A stretch of DNA of 64,000 nt, from contig NZ_JAUHLI010000007.1 of NCBI RefSeq assembly GCF_036325985.1, forward strand, positions 62,001 to 126,000, given 5' to 3'. Origin of the DNA: Alkalimonas cellulosilytica (GTDB lineage Bacteria > Pseudomonadota > Gammaproteobacteria > Enterobacterales > Alteromonadaceae). Below are positions 8,283 to 17,849 of this stretch, in pieces. Under the pieces are notes generated by a model. That model did no database searches and was not told the origin of the DNA. It was given only the letters and a program-made list of their open reading frames with translations. Each line of letters opens with the position of its first letter. Position 1 is the first letter of the stretch. The translations under genes and the position numbers were made by a program.

Positions 8283-10033
8283 GCCGGTTTGGAGCCAAAT
8301 TGCATCTTGTACAGCTGGGCGTAGGCACCATCTTTAGCCAGCAAGCTTTGATGATTACCACGCTCGATGATTTGCCCTTGCTCCATCACCAGGATCTGAT
8401 CGGCATTTTCGATGGTCGATAACCGGTGCGCTATCACGATATTGGTGCGACCTTTGAGCAGTTCATCCAGCGCCGCCTGAATTTTGCGTTCCGACTCGGT
8501 ATCCAGTGCCGACGTCGCTTCATCCAGGATCAAAATCGGCGCCTGGCGCAGCAAGGCCCGGGCTATGGCGATGCGCTGGCGCTGACCGCCACTTAACGAC
8601 ACCCCATTCTCACCAATCAGGGTATTGAGGCCGTCTTTCATCTGACTGGAGAACTCAAGCACATGGGCCTTTTCAGCAACCTCCAACAACCGTTCCTCGC
8701 TGACAGGCTCCGCCAGGCCATACATAATATTGTTGGCTATGCTGTCGTTAAACAGGGTGACGTGTTGCGACACAATCGCCATCTGCGAACGTAAGGAGCT
8801 TAAGGTACAGCTTTTAATGGAGATATCGTCCAGCAGGATGCGGCCCTTTTCAATTTCATAAAAACGCGGCAACAAACTGGAAATGGTGGTTTTACCGCTG
8901 CCAGAGCGTCCCACCAGCGCCAGTGTTTCACCGGGTTTCACCTCAAAACTGATGTCTTTTAGCACCTGCTTTTCTTCATGCCCCGGGTAACTGAAATCGA
9001 CATGGTCAAAGCGAATATGGCCGGAGATCCGCCCCAGCTCCTTGTTGCCGGTATCCTGCTCTGGTACCTGGTCCAGGATCCTGAAGATGCTTTTGGCGGC
9101 AGCCAGACCCCGCTGAAAGTCACCATTGACCGTAGTCAGCTGCTTCAGTGGCCGCAACAGCATCACCATCGACGACACGATTAAGGTAAACTTACCTGCT
9201 GTCAGACTGTCCAGCATGGCTGGCTGGCTGGCGAGAAAAATTACAAAAGCCAACGCAAATGACGCAATCAACTGCACCACACCGGTACTCATTGCCTTGG
9301 CAGACTCCAGCTTCACATCTTGCTGGCGGGTGGTATTGTTGACGGTGGCAAACCGTTCTTTTTCGATGGCCTGGCCGCCAAAAGACAAAATGACTTTATG
9401 GCCGTTCAGCATTTGCTCCGAACAGGTGGTCACCTGCCCCATGGCAGTTTGAATATGGTTGCTGATTTTACGAAAACGCTTAGATACAAAACCAACAATC
9501 ACCGCAATGATTGGAGCAATGAGCAGGAAAATCAACGATAACTGCCAGCTGTGCCAGAACATCAGGGCAATCAACCCCAGTACAAAAGCGCCTTCCCGGA
9601 TCAATACAATCAGGGCCTTGGAGGTAGCTTGTTTCAGCTGTTCGGTATCGTAAGTAATCTTGGAAATCAAGTCGCCGGTGGAGTGTTTATCGTGAAATGA
9701 CACCGGCAAACGCATCAAATGTTCAAACAGTTGCTGACGCATATCCTTAACAATATTGGCCCCGACCCAACTTAAACAATACGTAGCAATAAAATGCGAA
9801 GCCCCGCGAAAGACAAACATCACAATGATAAACAAGGGTGCATATTTCAGAAAGTCGGCATCTTTGCCTTCAATACCATCATCGATAAAGGGCTGCAGCA
9901 TGGAAATGAAACCGACATCCACCAGGGCATAGCCAACCATCCCCAGCAGAGCCACGACAAAGCCAGGACGATAGGGCTTTAAATAGCCAAGCAAACGCCT
10001 GGACGTTTTGTTTGAAACATCACTGATATGCAA
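8279..10033 (-). CDS. msbA: Lipid A export ATP-binding/permease protein MsbA
   Basis: Homodimeric ABC transporter that flips lipid A-core across the inner membrane. The 584-residue length is normal. An N-terminal six-helix membrane domain (about 1-320) is followed by the ATPase domain with Walker A LVGRSGSGKTT (about 375), signature LSGGQRQRIAIARAL (about 480), Walker B ILILDEATSALD and the switch His in IVIAHRLSTI. It stands upstream of lpxK with a 4-bp overlap and downstream of comEC by 65 bp. Confidence 0.97.
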   Translation of the reverse strand: MHISDVSNKTSRRLLGYLKPYRPGFVVALLGMVGYALVDVGFISMLQPFIDDGIEGKDADFLKYAPLFIIVMFVFRGASHFIATYCLSWVGANIVKDMRQQLFEHLMRLPVSFHDKHSTGDLISKITYDTEQLKQATSKALIVLIREGAFVLGLIALMFWHSWQLSLIFLLIAPIIAVIVGFVSKRFRKISNHIQTAMGQVTTCSEQMLNGHKVILSFGGQAIEKERFATVNNTTRQQDVKLESAKAMSTGVVQLIASFALAFVIFLASQPAMLDSLTAGKFTLIVSSMVMLLRPLKQLTTVNGDFQRGLAAAKSIFRILDQVPEQDTGNKELGRISGHIRFDHVDFSYPGHEEKQVLKDISFEVKPGETLALVGRSGSGKTTISSLLPRFYEIEKGRILLDDISIKSCTLSSLRSQMAIVSQHVTLFNDSIANNIMYGLAEPVSEERLLEVAEKAHVLEFSSQMKDGLNTLIGENGVSLSGGQRQRIAIARALLRQAPILILDEATSALDTESERKIQAALDELLKGRTNIVIAHRLSTIENADQILVMEQGQIIERGNHQSLLAKDGAYAQLYKMQFGSKPA

Positions 10034-10098
10034 ATTTATGTTCCTGTCTTATTGTTGTGCTTATTCTAGCGCCTAACGGGTGCCGGCACAGCCTCTGA

Positions 10099-12318
10099 CT
10101 ACATAGAATCCAGCCAAAACGGCAACCGACGGGCGCGTTTGCTATATATTTGCACAGAATCAGGGCCAATGGCTATCTGAATCGTGCCGTGCTCAGCGGT
10201 ACTGAGTAGCGGGATCTGCAGCGCCTTCAGCCTAGCCTGAATCAAAGCGGCAGGCCGCTGCACCCTATTGGAGTGGGCATGACTGCTGAGCGCCAGCTTG
10301 GGTTGCAGCTGCTGCAGATAGTCCAGACTGGTACTGCGGCTGTGGCCAGACTGCGCCAGCAGTACAATATCGGCCTGCAACTTTGGATAGGCGTGCAATA
10401 ACCGGGCTTCATCCGCTGGTTGCATAGCGCCAGGCAATAAAATGCGCCAACCTGCAACATCCAGCCACAGAACGCATGACGGGTACAGCATATTACCAGC
10501 CAGGCTTTTGTCTTGCAGCACCACCAGCTCAGCCTGAAAAAACTGTTGGGGCATCTGAGTGCAAGGCCTTGATGCATGAGCGGTGGGTACATCGGTCACA
10601 ACGTGCAGCGCAGGGTAATGCTGCCGCAGTACAGGCCAGCTTCCTAATACGTCGGCCTGCGAATGGCTTAATACCAGATAATGCAGCTCTTTAACTCCGG
10701 CCTGCTGCAAATAGGGCAGTACCAGCTGTTCGGTGGCACTGCCATGCGCCCAGGCAGGGCCTGCGTTGTACAATAAGCCATGCTGACGATACTGCAGCAA
10801 TACAGCCTGGCCCTGCCCCACATCCAACAGATGCAAACGCCAGTCTGGCTGCTGCACCAGCAAACCCCCTAAGGGTAAACAACTCAAAGCCGCAAACAAC
10901 AGCATCAATGGCTTACGAACCAACAGCAGCAACAGCAAGCTTACCGCCACCATAGCCACCAAAACCCAGGGCAACTCAGGCAAACGCCACCAAAACCCTT
11001 GCTGGCTGGCAGCTAATTCCAGCCACCAACGCAGGGGTGTAAACAGCCTGTCCACCCAGGGCCAAAGCACGGCAGCCCATGCCGGTAGCAGTGCCTGCAG
11101 ACAGGCCGTCACCAGTAAGGCAGGAATGGCGACTAAGGAGCACCAGGGCACAAACAGCAGATTCGACAGCAGTGCCAACCAGGAGACACCGCCAAAAAAT
11201 AGCAGTGTAAATGGCATCATGCACAGGGTAATAAACAGATGAAAGCCAAGCAGGCGCTGCAGCTTGCTCCACCACCGGCTATCCCGGGCCGGGAAACGCC
11301 ACAAGAAAATAAAGATCAGTCCGACAGCACCAACCGACAACCAAAACCCCGCCGTCAACCCCCACAGCGGTTGGATCAGCAAGAGCAAAGCGACCAACAA
11401 CAACCAGAATCGGTGGTAACTTAAACGCTGCCAGTGCCAGCTGTACACCACCAACAGGCTCAAACCAAGCAGTGCCCGTACGGTGGGAATGGCGAAGCCC
11501 GCCAGCCAGGCATACAAAGCTGCCGCAGCAAAAGCCAGTAGCAATTTTAGCCGTAGCTGCCAGTGCGCTGGCAAACCCAGCAAACGCAATGGCAGCAACA
11601 AATAACAACACCAGCCAAACACCAGACCAATATGCAAACCAGAAATGGCCAGCAAATGGCCCAGCGAAGCATGACGCAGCCCCTGCCATTCATTGCTCGT
11701 AAATTGCCGCTCCCCCAGTGTCAGGGCCAATAACAGGGATTGACTGGGCAGGCTCTCGGTTGCCTGTTGCATCACCATATACGCACGTTGGCGCAGCAGC
11801 GGCTGATTGCCCAGCAATACCGCCGGCTGATCGCTGCGGACACTGGCCCTGGCCAACTGTTGTTGCACCAGCGCCTGGCGCTCGGCCGAAAAACCGTCAC
11901 GACTGGCCTGGTCCCGTAGTGCACTTAACTGCACCGGCAACTGCCAAACCTGGCCGGCGTACAGCGACTCTTTGGGTTGAAACCAATGCACCTGCACTTT
12001 GTAGCCAGCAGCAGGGCCTTGCAGCAGAGTGAACTCAAACTGACTGGAACGTTCGTACTGTTTGGGGATCGAGGTAATTCGCCCTTCCAGCGTGCTCACT
12101 GGCGTCTGCAGCAAAGCCGTCATTGCCTGCTGATGGTGAAGCAATGCCGAGTGCCAGCTTAAAAAATACAACGCCAGGCCGACACAAAACCAGCAGCGAC
12201 GCCAGCTGAAAAATGCTACACTGGCTAGCAACAACCAAAGCACAAAAAAAGGTGGTACTGCCGGTAAAAATAGCGACAATAGGCAACCAAGCAGTACTCC
12301 CAGTCCAAGTGCTATCAT
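10099..12318 (-). CDS. comEC: ComEC/Rec2-type DNA internalization protein with degenerate nuclease domain
   Basis: Membrane channel that takes single-stranded DNA into the cytoplasm during natural transformation. The 739-residue protein has the usual three parts: an N-terminal OB-like region, a central multi-helix competence domain (GLRHASLGHLLAISGLHIG, about 225-245) and a C-terminal metallo-beta-lactamase-like domain from about 485 (LHLLDVGQGQAVLLQY). The expected metal ligands of that last domain look replaced: LLYNAGP for LxDxG, LSHSQADVLGSW for HxxxDHxGG, LLPGAM for LLxGD, and QSGHSRSTS for HHGS. The channel part looks intact. comEC-msbA-lpxK is the conserved gammaproteobacterial order. 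Confidence 0.9.
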   Translation of the reverse strand: MIALGLGVLLGCLLSLFLPAVPPFFVLWLLLASVAFFSWRRCWFCVGLALYFLSWHSALLHHQQAMTALLQTPVSTLEGRITSIPKQYERSSQFEFTLLQGPAAGYKVQVHWFQPKESLYAGQVWQLPVQLSALRDQASRDGFSAERQALVQQQLARASVRSDQPAVLLGNQPLLRQRAYMVMQQATESLPSQSLLLALTLGERQFTSNEWQGLRHASLGHLLAISGLHIGLVFGWCCYLLLPLRLLGLPAHWQLRLKLLLAFAAAALYAWLAGFAIPTVRALLGLSLLVVYSWHWQRLSYHRFWLLLVALLLLIQPLWGLTAGFWLSVGAVGLIFIFLWRFPARDSRWWSKLQRLLGFHLFITLCMMPFTLLFFGGVSWLALLSNLLFVPWCSLVAIPALLVTACLQALLPAWAAVLWPWVDRLFTPLRWWLELAASQQGFWWRLPELPWVLVAMVAVSLLLLLLVRKPLMLLFAALSCLPLGGLLVQQPDWRLHLLDVGQGQAVLLQYRQHGLLYNAGPAWAHGSATEQLVLPYLQQAGVKELHYLVLSHSQADVLGSWPVLRQHYPALHVVTDVPTAHASRPCTQMPQQFFQAELVVLQDKSLAGNMLYPSCVLWLDVAGWRILLPGAMQPADEARLLHAYPKLQADIVLLAQSGHSRSTSLDYLQQLQPKLALSSHAHSNRVQRPAALIQARLKALQIPLLSTAEHGTIQIAIGPDSVQIYSKRARRLPFWLDSM

Positions 12319-12343
12319 GTTTACTTTGAGTAAATGAGTTGTA

Positions 12344-12877
12344 ATGCCAAAGAAGACTATTCGAAAATACCTGCCAAATCCAGAGGTAATTCGTCAAAGT
12401 AAGGCGCTGCAAATATTCGGCACCCTGCTGCACGATGCCAATCTGTGGCATTTAAACCGCCGCTCGGCGCGCGGAGCTATTGCTATTGGCTTATTCTGGG
12501 CCTGGATGCCCATGCCTTTTCAGATGGTGGCCTCTGCCGCAGTTGCTATTCCATTGCGGGTCAATTTACCGCTGGCGGTGGGCTGTGTCTGGTTATCGAA
12601 TCCGCTCACCATGCCGGTGATGTTTTATCTGAGCTATCTGGTAGGCAGCGCCGTGCTGGCGGCACCGCTGGAACCCTTCGCGTTCGAAGCCAGTATTGAG
12701 TGGTTGGCCGGCAGCATGGCGACCATCGGCAAGCCCTTCTTACTGGGCTGCCTGCTAATGGGCACCACCGCCAGTATTGTCGGCTACTTTTTGATTGACT
12801 GGCTTTGGGTGCTGTCGATACGGCGGGCGCAACGCGACCGCCGCAATGGCAACGGGAATGGCAGCGGGGTGAAGTAG
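12344..12877 (+). CDS. DUF2062 membrane protein
   Basis: A 177-residue inner-membrane protein of the DUF2062 family, function unknown. Family features are the segment RGAIAIGLFWAWMPMPFQMV, then VGCVWLSNPLTMPVMFYLSYLVGS with the conserved NPxT-like motif, and a final helix (VGYFLIDWLWVL). The N-terminus and the Arg/Asn/Gly-rich tail are cytoplasmic in character. It diverges from comEC with about 25 bp between starts and converges on lolE. Its stop codon lies inside the palindromic element at 12875-12904. Confidence 0.85.
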   Translation: MPKKTIRKYLPNPEVIRQSKALQIFGTLLHDANLWHLNRRSARGAIAIGLFWAWMPMPFQMVASAAVAIPLRVNLPLAVGCVWLSNPLTMPVMFYLSYLVGSAVLAAPLEPFAFEASIEWLAGSMATIGKPFLLGCLLMGTTASIVGYFLIDWLWVLSIRRAQRDRRNGNGNGSGVK

Positions 12878-12904
12878 TGCCCGGTCCTGAAGGACGGGCA
12901 CTAG
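12875..12904. repeat. REP-like palindrome, family 1, copy 1
   Basis: TAGTGCCCGGTCCT and AGGACGGGCACTA form a hairpin with one bulged base. It fills the convergent gap between the DUF2062 gene and lolE and includes the DUF2062 stop codon. Related copies lie at 26412-26444, 52322-52351 and 54109-54137. It may act as a bidirectional terminator or transcript stabiliser, but there is no T-run. Confidence 0.75.
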
Positions 12905-12910
12905 CTCAAG

Positions 12911-14164
12911 CTATTTTTGCCCCAACACCCGGGCCGGTTGCACCCGGCTGGCGCGCCAGGCTGGGTACAAAGTAGCCAGCAGACTTAAACTCAGGGCGAT
13001 TAAGACCGTCCAGATCAGATCGCGCCACAAAAACAGCGATGGCACGAAGTCGATAAAGTAAATGCTGGGATCCAGGAAGCTTTTGCCGCTGACTTTGGAC
13101 AGCAGATAAAACAGCGGCTCAATGTAACGACTGAGCAACCAGCCAATCAGAGCGCCGATACTGGTTCCCACCACACCATTGAGCCAACCCAGCCACATAA
13201 AGGTGCGGATCACCGCGCCTGGTGCCAGCCCCATGGTCAGTAAAATGGCGATATCGGACTCTTTCTCTCGCACCGCCATCACCAGGGTGGCAACAATATT
13301 AAAACAGGCCACAGCGATCACGAGCGCCAGCACCAGATAAATAATGCTGCGCACCATCTGAATATCCTGATACAAATGGCCCTGGGTCCGCATCCAGTCC
13401 TGCAGGTACACATAGTCCATCGACAGCATGCCCAGCTCGCGGGCGATTTGTGGCGCAGCAAACACATCATTTAACTGAAAGGCAAAACCATGCACAGTGC
13501 CCTCGGGCATCGCCAACCAGTTAGCCAGCGCAGGCAGGGCCACCCAGGCTTGCTGGTAATCCAGCTGACCACCGACCTGAATAATGGCCGATACCGTCAG
13601 CACCACCGTCTGGCTGCGGGCCAGCCGGCCATCGGGATGAAACTGTGGCAGCATCAGCTGCAGCTGATCGCCAACCCCGACGCCAATGGCATTCGCCAGG
13701 CCACGCCCTAACACAATCTGATCATCGGCCAGGCTCGCCAGATCACCGGCCAGTAAATAACGATCAAAGTTGGTAATACCGAATTCATCTGGCAGCAAAA
13801 TGCCACGTACTGCGGCGCCCTTCACCTGCTGCCCCTGGCGTAAAATGCCATTGCTTTTAATGTAAGGCGCGGCAGCAGTCACCGCAGGATGCAGCGCCAT
13901 CGCTGATAAGGTTTCAGGCCAATCGCTGAGCTGGCCTTCGACTGAATGCAGTTCGATGTGCGGGATCACAGCCAGCAGCCGCTCTTTGAGTGCCTGCTCA
14001 AACCCATTCATCACCGACAGTGCCAAAATCAGCACCGCCACACCAAGACCAATGCCCAAAGTAGACGACGCCGAGATAAAGCGGATAAAGGCATTGCTAT
14101 GACGGGTGCGCCGGTAGCGACGGGCCAGTTGCCAGGACAGGGATGAAAACAACTTGCTAGGCAT
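12911..14164 (-). CDS. lolE: Lipoprotein-releasing ABC transporter permease LolE
   Basis: Membrane subunit of LolCDE, which extracts outer-membrane lipoproteins from the inner membrane and hands them to LolA. 417 residues from ATG 14164, with an N-terminal helix after RRYRRTRHSNAFIRFISASS, a long periplasmic domain (about 45-270) and three C-terminal helices including IVATLVMAVREKESDIAILL. The family tail LYPAWRASRVQPARVLGQK is present. The start overlaps the lolD stop by 8 bp. LolC and LolE are paralogues; I assign LolE from position after lolD and sequence character. Confidence 0.93.
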   Translation of the reverse strand: MPSKLFSSLSWQLARRYRRTRHSNAFIRFISASSTLGIGLGVAVLILALSVMNGFEQALKERLLAVIPHIELHSVEGQLSDWPETLSAMALHPAVTAAAPYIKSNGILRQGQQVKGAAVRGILLPDEFGITNFDRYLLAGDLASLADDQIVLGRGLANAIGVGVGDQLQLMLPQFHPDGRLARSQTVVLTVSAIIQVGGQLDYQQAWVALPALANWLAMPEGTVHGFAFQLNDVFAAPQIARELGMLSMDYVYLQDWMRTQGHLYQDIQMVRSIIYLVLALVIAVACFNIVATLVMAVREKESDIAILLTMGLAPGAVIRTFMWLGWLNGVVGTSIGALIGWLLSRYIEPLFYLLSKVSGKSFLDPSIYFIDFVPSLFLWRDLIWTVLIALSLSLLATLYPAWRASRVQPARVLGQK

Positions 14165-14843
14165 CGGGCTGCTCCAGTAGCCCATCCTGCATCCGGTAAA
14201 AACGGTCGCATTTGGCAGCCAACTGCTGGTCGTGCGTCACGATCACAAAGCTGGTACCCAGCTGCTGATTGAGCTCACGCAACAGCGCATAAATCGCCTC
14301 GGCGGTCTGGTGATCCAGGTTGCCGGTCGGCTCATCAGCCAGCACCAACGCCGGTTTGGCGACCAATGCCCGGGCAATGGCCACCCGCTGCCGCTCACCG
14401 CCACTGAGCTCAGACGGCCGGTGACTGACACGGTGCGATAAACCAACCCGCTCCAGCATGGCCTGCGCAGCCTGCTCTGCCACCGCCTCCATCTCGCCGC
14501 GAATACGCAGTGGCATGGCGACATTTTCCAGCGCGGTGAAATCCATCAGCAAATGATGAAACTGATAAATAAACCCCAGATGCTGATTGCGTAACTTAGC
14601 TTTGTCACGCTCGGAGGCTTTGGCCAGATCCTGGCCCAGCAGCAGCAAACGGCCGCTGTCTGGTTGCTCTAAGGTCCCCAGCAAATGCAATAAGGTGCTC
14701 TTACCCGAGCCGGAGCTACCGACAATGGCGACCATAGCGCCTGCTTCCAGCTCAATATCCACGCCATTGAGTACCGGCGTTTGATAGGCACCATCCCGAA
14801 ATGCTTTGACCAGTTGCTGGCCTTGTAACAGCTTATTCATCAC
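14157..14843 (-). CDS. lolD: Lipoprotein-releasing ABC transporter ATPase LolD
   Basis: ATPase that powers LolCDE. 228 residues with Walker A VGSSGSGKSTLLHLLG, the LolD-characteristic QFHHLLMDFTALENVAMPL, signature LSGGERQRVAIARAL, Walker B LVLADEPTGNLD and the switch VTHDQQLA. It overlaps lolC by 11 bp upstream and lolE by 8 bp downstream, making a tight three-gene operon lolC-lolD-lolE. Confidence 0.97.
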   Translation of the reverse strand: MMNKLLQGQQLVKAFRDGAYQTPVLNGVDIELEAGAMVAIVGSSGSGKSTLLHLLGTLEQPDSGRLLLLGQDLAKASERDKAKLRNQHLGFIYQFHHLLMDFTALENVAMPLRIRGEMEAVAEQAAQAMLERVGLSHRVSHRPSELSGGERQRVAIARALVAKPALVLADEPTGNLDHQTAEAIYALLRELNQQLGTSFVIVTHDQQLAAKCDRFYRMQDGLLEQPDA

Positions 14844-16050
14844 GCAACACTTCCGCGGGTTGGATCTGCACTGCCCGCCAGGCCGGATACAGGACGGCCA
14901 GAAAGGTCAGCAGCAAGGCACTGCAGACAATCATTAAAATTTGTGAACCCTTCATCAGCACCGGCAGCTCAACCCCACCGGCAATTTGCAAGCCAACAAT
15001 CGCCAGCAGGGTATTGACCGAGCCACTCAGCAACACACCGGCGATGGCCCCGAGCACAGCACCAATCATGCCATTGCTCATGCCCTGCACGGCAAAGATG
15101 GTAAAAAGCTGATGGTTCTGCATGCCCTGGGTTTTTAAAATGGCGACTTCGGCTTGCTTTTCCGTCACCATCATCACCAAGGCGGAGACAATATTAAAGG
15201 CCGCCACGGCGACAATCAGCAGCAGCAGCAGCCACATCATGGCCTTTTCCATCGCCACTGCGGCAAACAGCTTGCCATGACTTTGCCGCCAGTCCTGTAC
15301 TGCGGGGAAATACCCAGCGCGCACCAGCCGTTCGCCCAGCGCCGGCGCCACAAAAGGATCCTGCAACTGGATACGCCACTGCACGGCCTCTGCGCTGCCG
15401 GAGCCCGGCTGTTGCACCAAGCGTTGCAATTCTTCCAGTTTCACCACCGCCAGTACCTGATCCAACTCAGAGCCGGTTTCCAGCAGACCCACCACCTGGA
15501 ACAGGCGTTGCCGCGGCATCCAGCCAAGCGGCGTGTAGCTGCCACCTTGCGCCAGTGATAATCGCAGCGAGTCCCCAAGCCCGACTTCCAGTTCTTCGGC
15601 CAGTTCACGGCCAAGCACGATGGGAAAACGTTGCTGTGCCAATTGCTGCCACTGGCCCCGCACCAGGCTTTGCGCCATAAAATCAGGCAGTTGCTCTACA
15701 TCCACGCCTTGCAGTTGCACCGGCATCAGTTGCCTTGGCGATTGCACCAGGGCTTCGGCCTGAATAAAAGGGCTGATTTGCACAATACCGGGGTAACGCT
15801 CGGACAACTCGCTTTGCCAGTTCACCGGGGTTTGCGCCACCGGCTGCACAATCAAATGCGGCAGTACACCTAAGATGCGTTTTTTTAATTCGGCTTCAAA
15901 ACCGTTCATCACCGAGCTCACCAGCGTCAACGCCATCACCCCCAGAAAAATTCCGGCGATGGAAAACAACGTCATGAACGATATAATCGCATTTCCTTTA
16001 CGGCTCTGGCTGTAGCGCAGGCCGATCCACAAGCTGACTGGTAGCTGCAT
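14833..16050 (-). CDS. lolC: Lipoprotein-releasing ABC transporter permease LolC
   Basis: Membrane subunit that recruits LolA in LolCDE. I start it at ATG 16050 (405 aa), where MQLPVSLWIGLRYSQSRKGN matches the family N-terminus; a longer frame from 16167 adds unrelated residues. It shows ISFMTLFSIAGIFLGVMAL, VMNGFEAELKKRILGVLPH, a periplasmic domain and C-terminal helices with MVTEKQAEVAILKTQGM and LYPAWRAVQIQPAEVLRDE. First gene of the lolCDE operon. Confidence 0.93.
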   Translation of the reverse strand: MQLPVSLWIGLRYSQSRKGNAIISFMTLFSIAGIFLGVMALTLVSSVMNGFEAELKKRILGVLPHLIVQPVAQTPVNWQSELSERYPGIVQISPFIQAEALVQSPRQLMPVQLQGVDVEQLPDFMAQSLVRGQWQQLAQQRFPIVLGRELAEELEVGLGDSLRLSLAQGGSYTPLGWMPRQRLFQVVGLLETGSELDQVLAVVKLEELQRLVQQPGSGSAEAVQWRIQLQDPFVAPALGERLVRAGYFPAVQDWRQSHGKLFAAVAMEKAMMWLLLLLIVAVAAFNIVSALVMMVTEKQAEVAILKTQGMQNHQLFTIFAVQGMSNGMIGAVLGAIAGVLLSGSVNTLLAIVGLQIAGGVELPVLMKGSQILMIVCSALLLTFLAVLYPAWRAVQIQPAEVLRDE

Positions 16051-16152
16051 AGACGGTATCGGATCTTCAGGACAATTTAGTCGTAAAGTGGTAAAGTGAG
16101 CGACATAGTAGCAGACAAATCCTTGTTCAGCATCCGCAAAACAGGCAGCCAG

Positions 16153-16752
16153 ATGGAACCAGCACAATTAGCCAGGCTAAAAGAAGACTTTGCCGACTAT
16201 TTTCAGATAGAGCACAGCATTGCTATCAATGCCCAGCCTTACAACGGTGATGGCGATGCGCTGAGCGAAGACGACTTTCTGGCTCTGATGCCAGAGCCGT
16301 TTCGTCTGGCCAGTGAAATGGTGCAACTGAACAGCAGTTCCATCCGTAATTTATCGCGGTTGGGCGATGTTGCCGACGAGCTGAGCAGTTACCTGCAGCA
16401 GCTGGCGAAAAAAGTCGATATGATGATGCATTATATTTTGCAGCAACAGGATCAGGCTGAGCATCGCTATCACACCTTTAGTTATGGTGGCTCTGGCCTC
16501 TGTTTGCGCAGCAAGCAAGCCTTGCCTGCCGGCGACTGGCTGCAGCTGAAAATATTTCTGGCGCACGGTGAAGGCGCGGTGTTTTGCCTGGGCCAGGTGC
16601 TGGAGTCCAGGCAGATAGCCGATAGCGGTGACTGGCAGGTCGATGTGGTGTACCGCCATATCCGCGAGCAGGATCAGGAGTTGATTGTGCGGGCCAGCCT
16701 GCACGAGCAAACCCGGCAACTGAAACTAAAAAAAGAACTACGCGACAGATAA
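16153..16752 (+). CDS. PilZ-like domain protein
   Basis: About 199 residues from ATG 16153; an upstream GTG at 16096 would add 19 residues and no ribosome site clearly decides. A helical N-terminal half (EEDFADYF-type start, then LSSYLQQLAKKVDMMMHYIL) precedes a beta-rich segment YGGSGLCLRSKQALPAGDWL and VYRHIREQDQELIVRAS, which resembles a PilZ domain. The c-di-GMP-binding RxxxR motif of classical PilZ is not evident, so it may be a non-binding variant. It is transcribed away from lolC and is followed by agmatine deiminase. Function unknown. Confidence 0.6.
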   Translation: MEPAQLARLKEDFADYFQIEHSIAINAQPYNGDGDALSEDDFLALMPEPFRLASEMVQLNSSSIRNLSRLGDVADELSSYLQQLAKKVDMMMHYILQQQDQAEHRYHTFSYGGSGLCLRSKQALPAGDWLQLKIFLAHGEGAVFCLGQVLESRQIADSGDWQVDVVYRHIREQDQELIVRASLHEQTRQLKLKKELRDR

Positions 16753-16778
16753 TTCGTTTACACAAAGGAAAAATCAAG

Positions 16779-17825
16779 GTGTCCGATTATTCACTACCGG
16801 CTGAATGGGCCAAACAAGATGCCATTATGCTGACCTGGCCGCATGCCGACACCGACTGGGCGCCGATGCTGGCCGAAGTCGAACAAGTGTATCGTCAGTT
16901 GGCCAGCGAAATAGCCAGCCGCCAATCCTTGGTGATTATCTGCCACGATGCTCAGATCAAGCAACGGGTCGCTGCGATCATGGCCGGGTTGCAACTGCCG
17001 GTTGAGCGTATTCATCTGGTAGAAGCCCCCTGCAACGACACCTGGGCGCGTGATCATGGCCCTATTACCGTGCTGGATAAGCATGGCAAGCCCTGCCTGC
17101 TGGACTTTACCTTCACCGCCTGGGGCGATAAATTCGCGGCCAAGCTGGATAACGACATCAACCAACAGTTATTTGCAGCCGATTGCATTGCCGATATCCC
17201 TAAGCGCACAGTAGATTTGGTGCTGGAAGGTGGCGGCATTGAGTCCGATGGCAACGGCAGTCTGCTGGTCACCAAAAAGTGCCTGCTGAATCCCAACCGC
17301 AACCCTGAGCTCAGCCAGGCCGAGATTGAACAGCAACTGTGCCAACACCTGGGCATGCAACGGGTGCTGTGGCTGGAGCATGGCTATCTGGCCGGCGATG
17401 ATACCGATGCCCACATTGATACCCTGGTACGCTTTGCGCCAAACGATACCCTGGTGTACGTCAGCTGCGACGATCCAAAAGACGAACACTTTCGCGAGCT
17501 GCAAGCCATGGCATTTGAGCTGACCGATTTCAAAACGCTGGATGGCAAACCCTACCACCTGATCCCACTGCCCTGGCCTGCCGCCAAGTTCAGCGCCGAT
17601 GGCGAGCGTTTGCCGGCCAGTTATGCCAACTATCTGATTATGAACGATGCCGTGCTGGTCCCCACCTACCACGACAGTCAGGATACGGTGGCACTGGCAC
17701 AGATCCAGCGCGCTTATCCGAACCATCAGGTGATAGGGGTGCATTGCCTGCCGCTGATCCACCAATACGGCAGCCTGCATTGCGTCAGCATGCAGCTTCC
17801 TGCCGGTGTACTGAAAACCAGCTAA
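16779..17825 (+). CDS. Agmatine deiminase / peptidylarginine deiminase family protein
   Basis: Probably hydrolyses agmatine to N-carbamoylputrescine and ammonia, the first step of one putrescine route. 348 residues with NDTWARDHGPITVL, a GGGIESDGNG segment, LEHGYLAGDDTDAHIDTLVRF, and near the C-terminus YGSLHCVSMQLP, where the cysteine is the expected nucleophile. The start is GTG with AAGGA 10 bp upstream. The usual partner N-carbamoylputrescine amidohydrolase (aguB) is not adjacent here; mfd follows by 24 bp. Confidence 0.88.
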   Translation: MSDYSLPAEWAKQDAIMLTWPHADTDWAPMLAEVEQVYRQLASEIASRQSLVIICHDAQIKQRVAAIMAGLQLPVERIHLVEAPCNDTWARDHGPITVLDKHGKPCLLDFTFTAWGDKFAAKLDNDINQQLFAADCIADIPKRTVDLVLEGGGIESDGNGSLLVTKKCLLNPNRNPELSQAEIEQQLCQHLGMQRVLWLEHGYLAGDDTDAHIDTLVRFAPNDTLVYVSCDDPKDEHFRELQAMAFELTDFKTLDGKPYHLIPLPWPAAKFSADGERLPASYANYLIMNDAVLVPTYHDSQDTVALAQIQRAYPNHQVIGVHCLPLIHQYGSLHCVSMQLPAGVLKTS

Positions 17826-17849
17826 TTCAAAGAGACCACGATCACCTGC

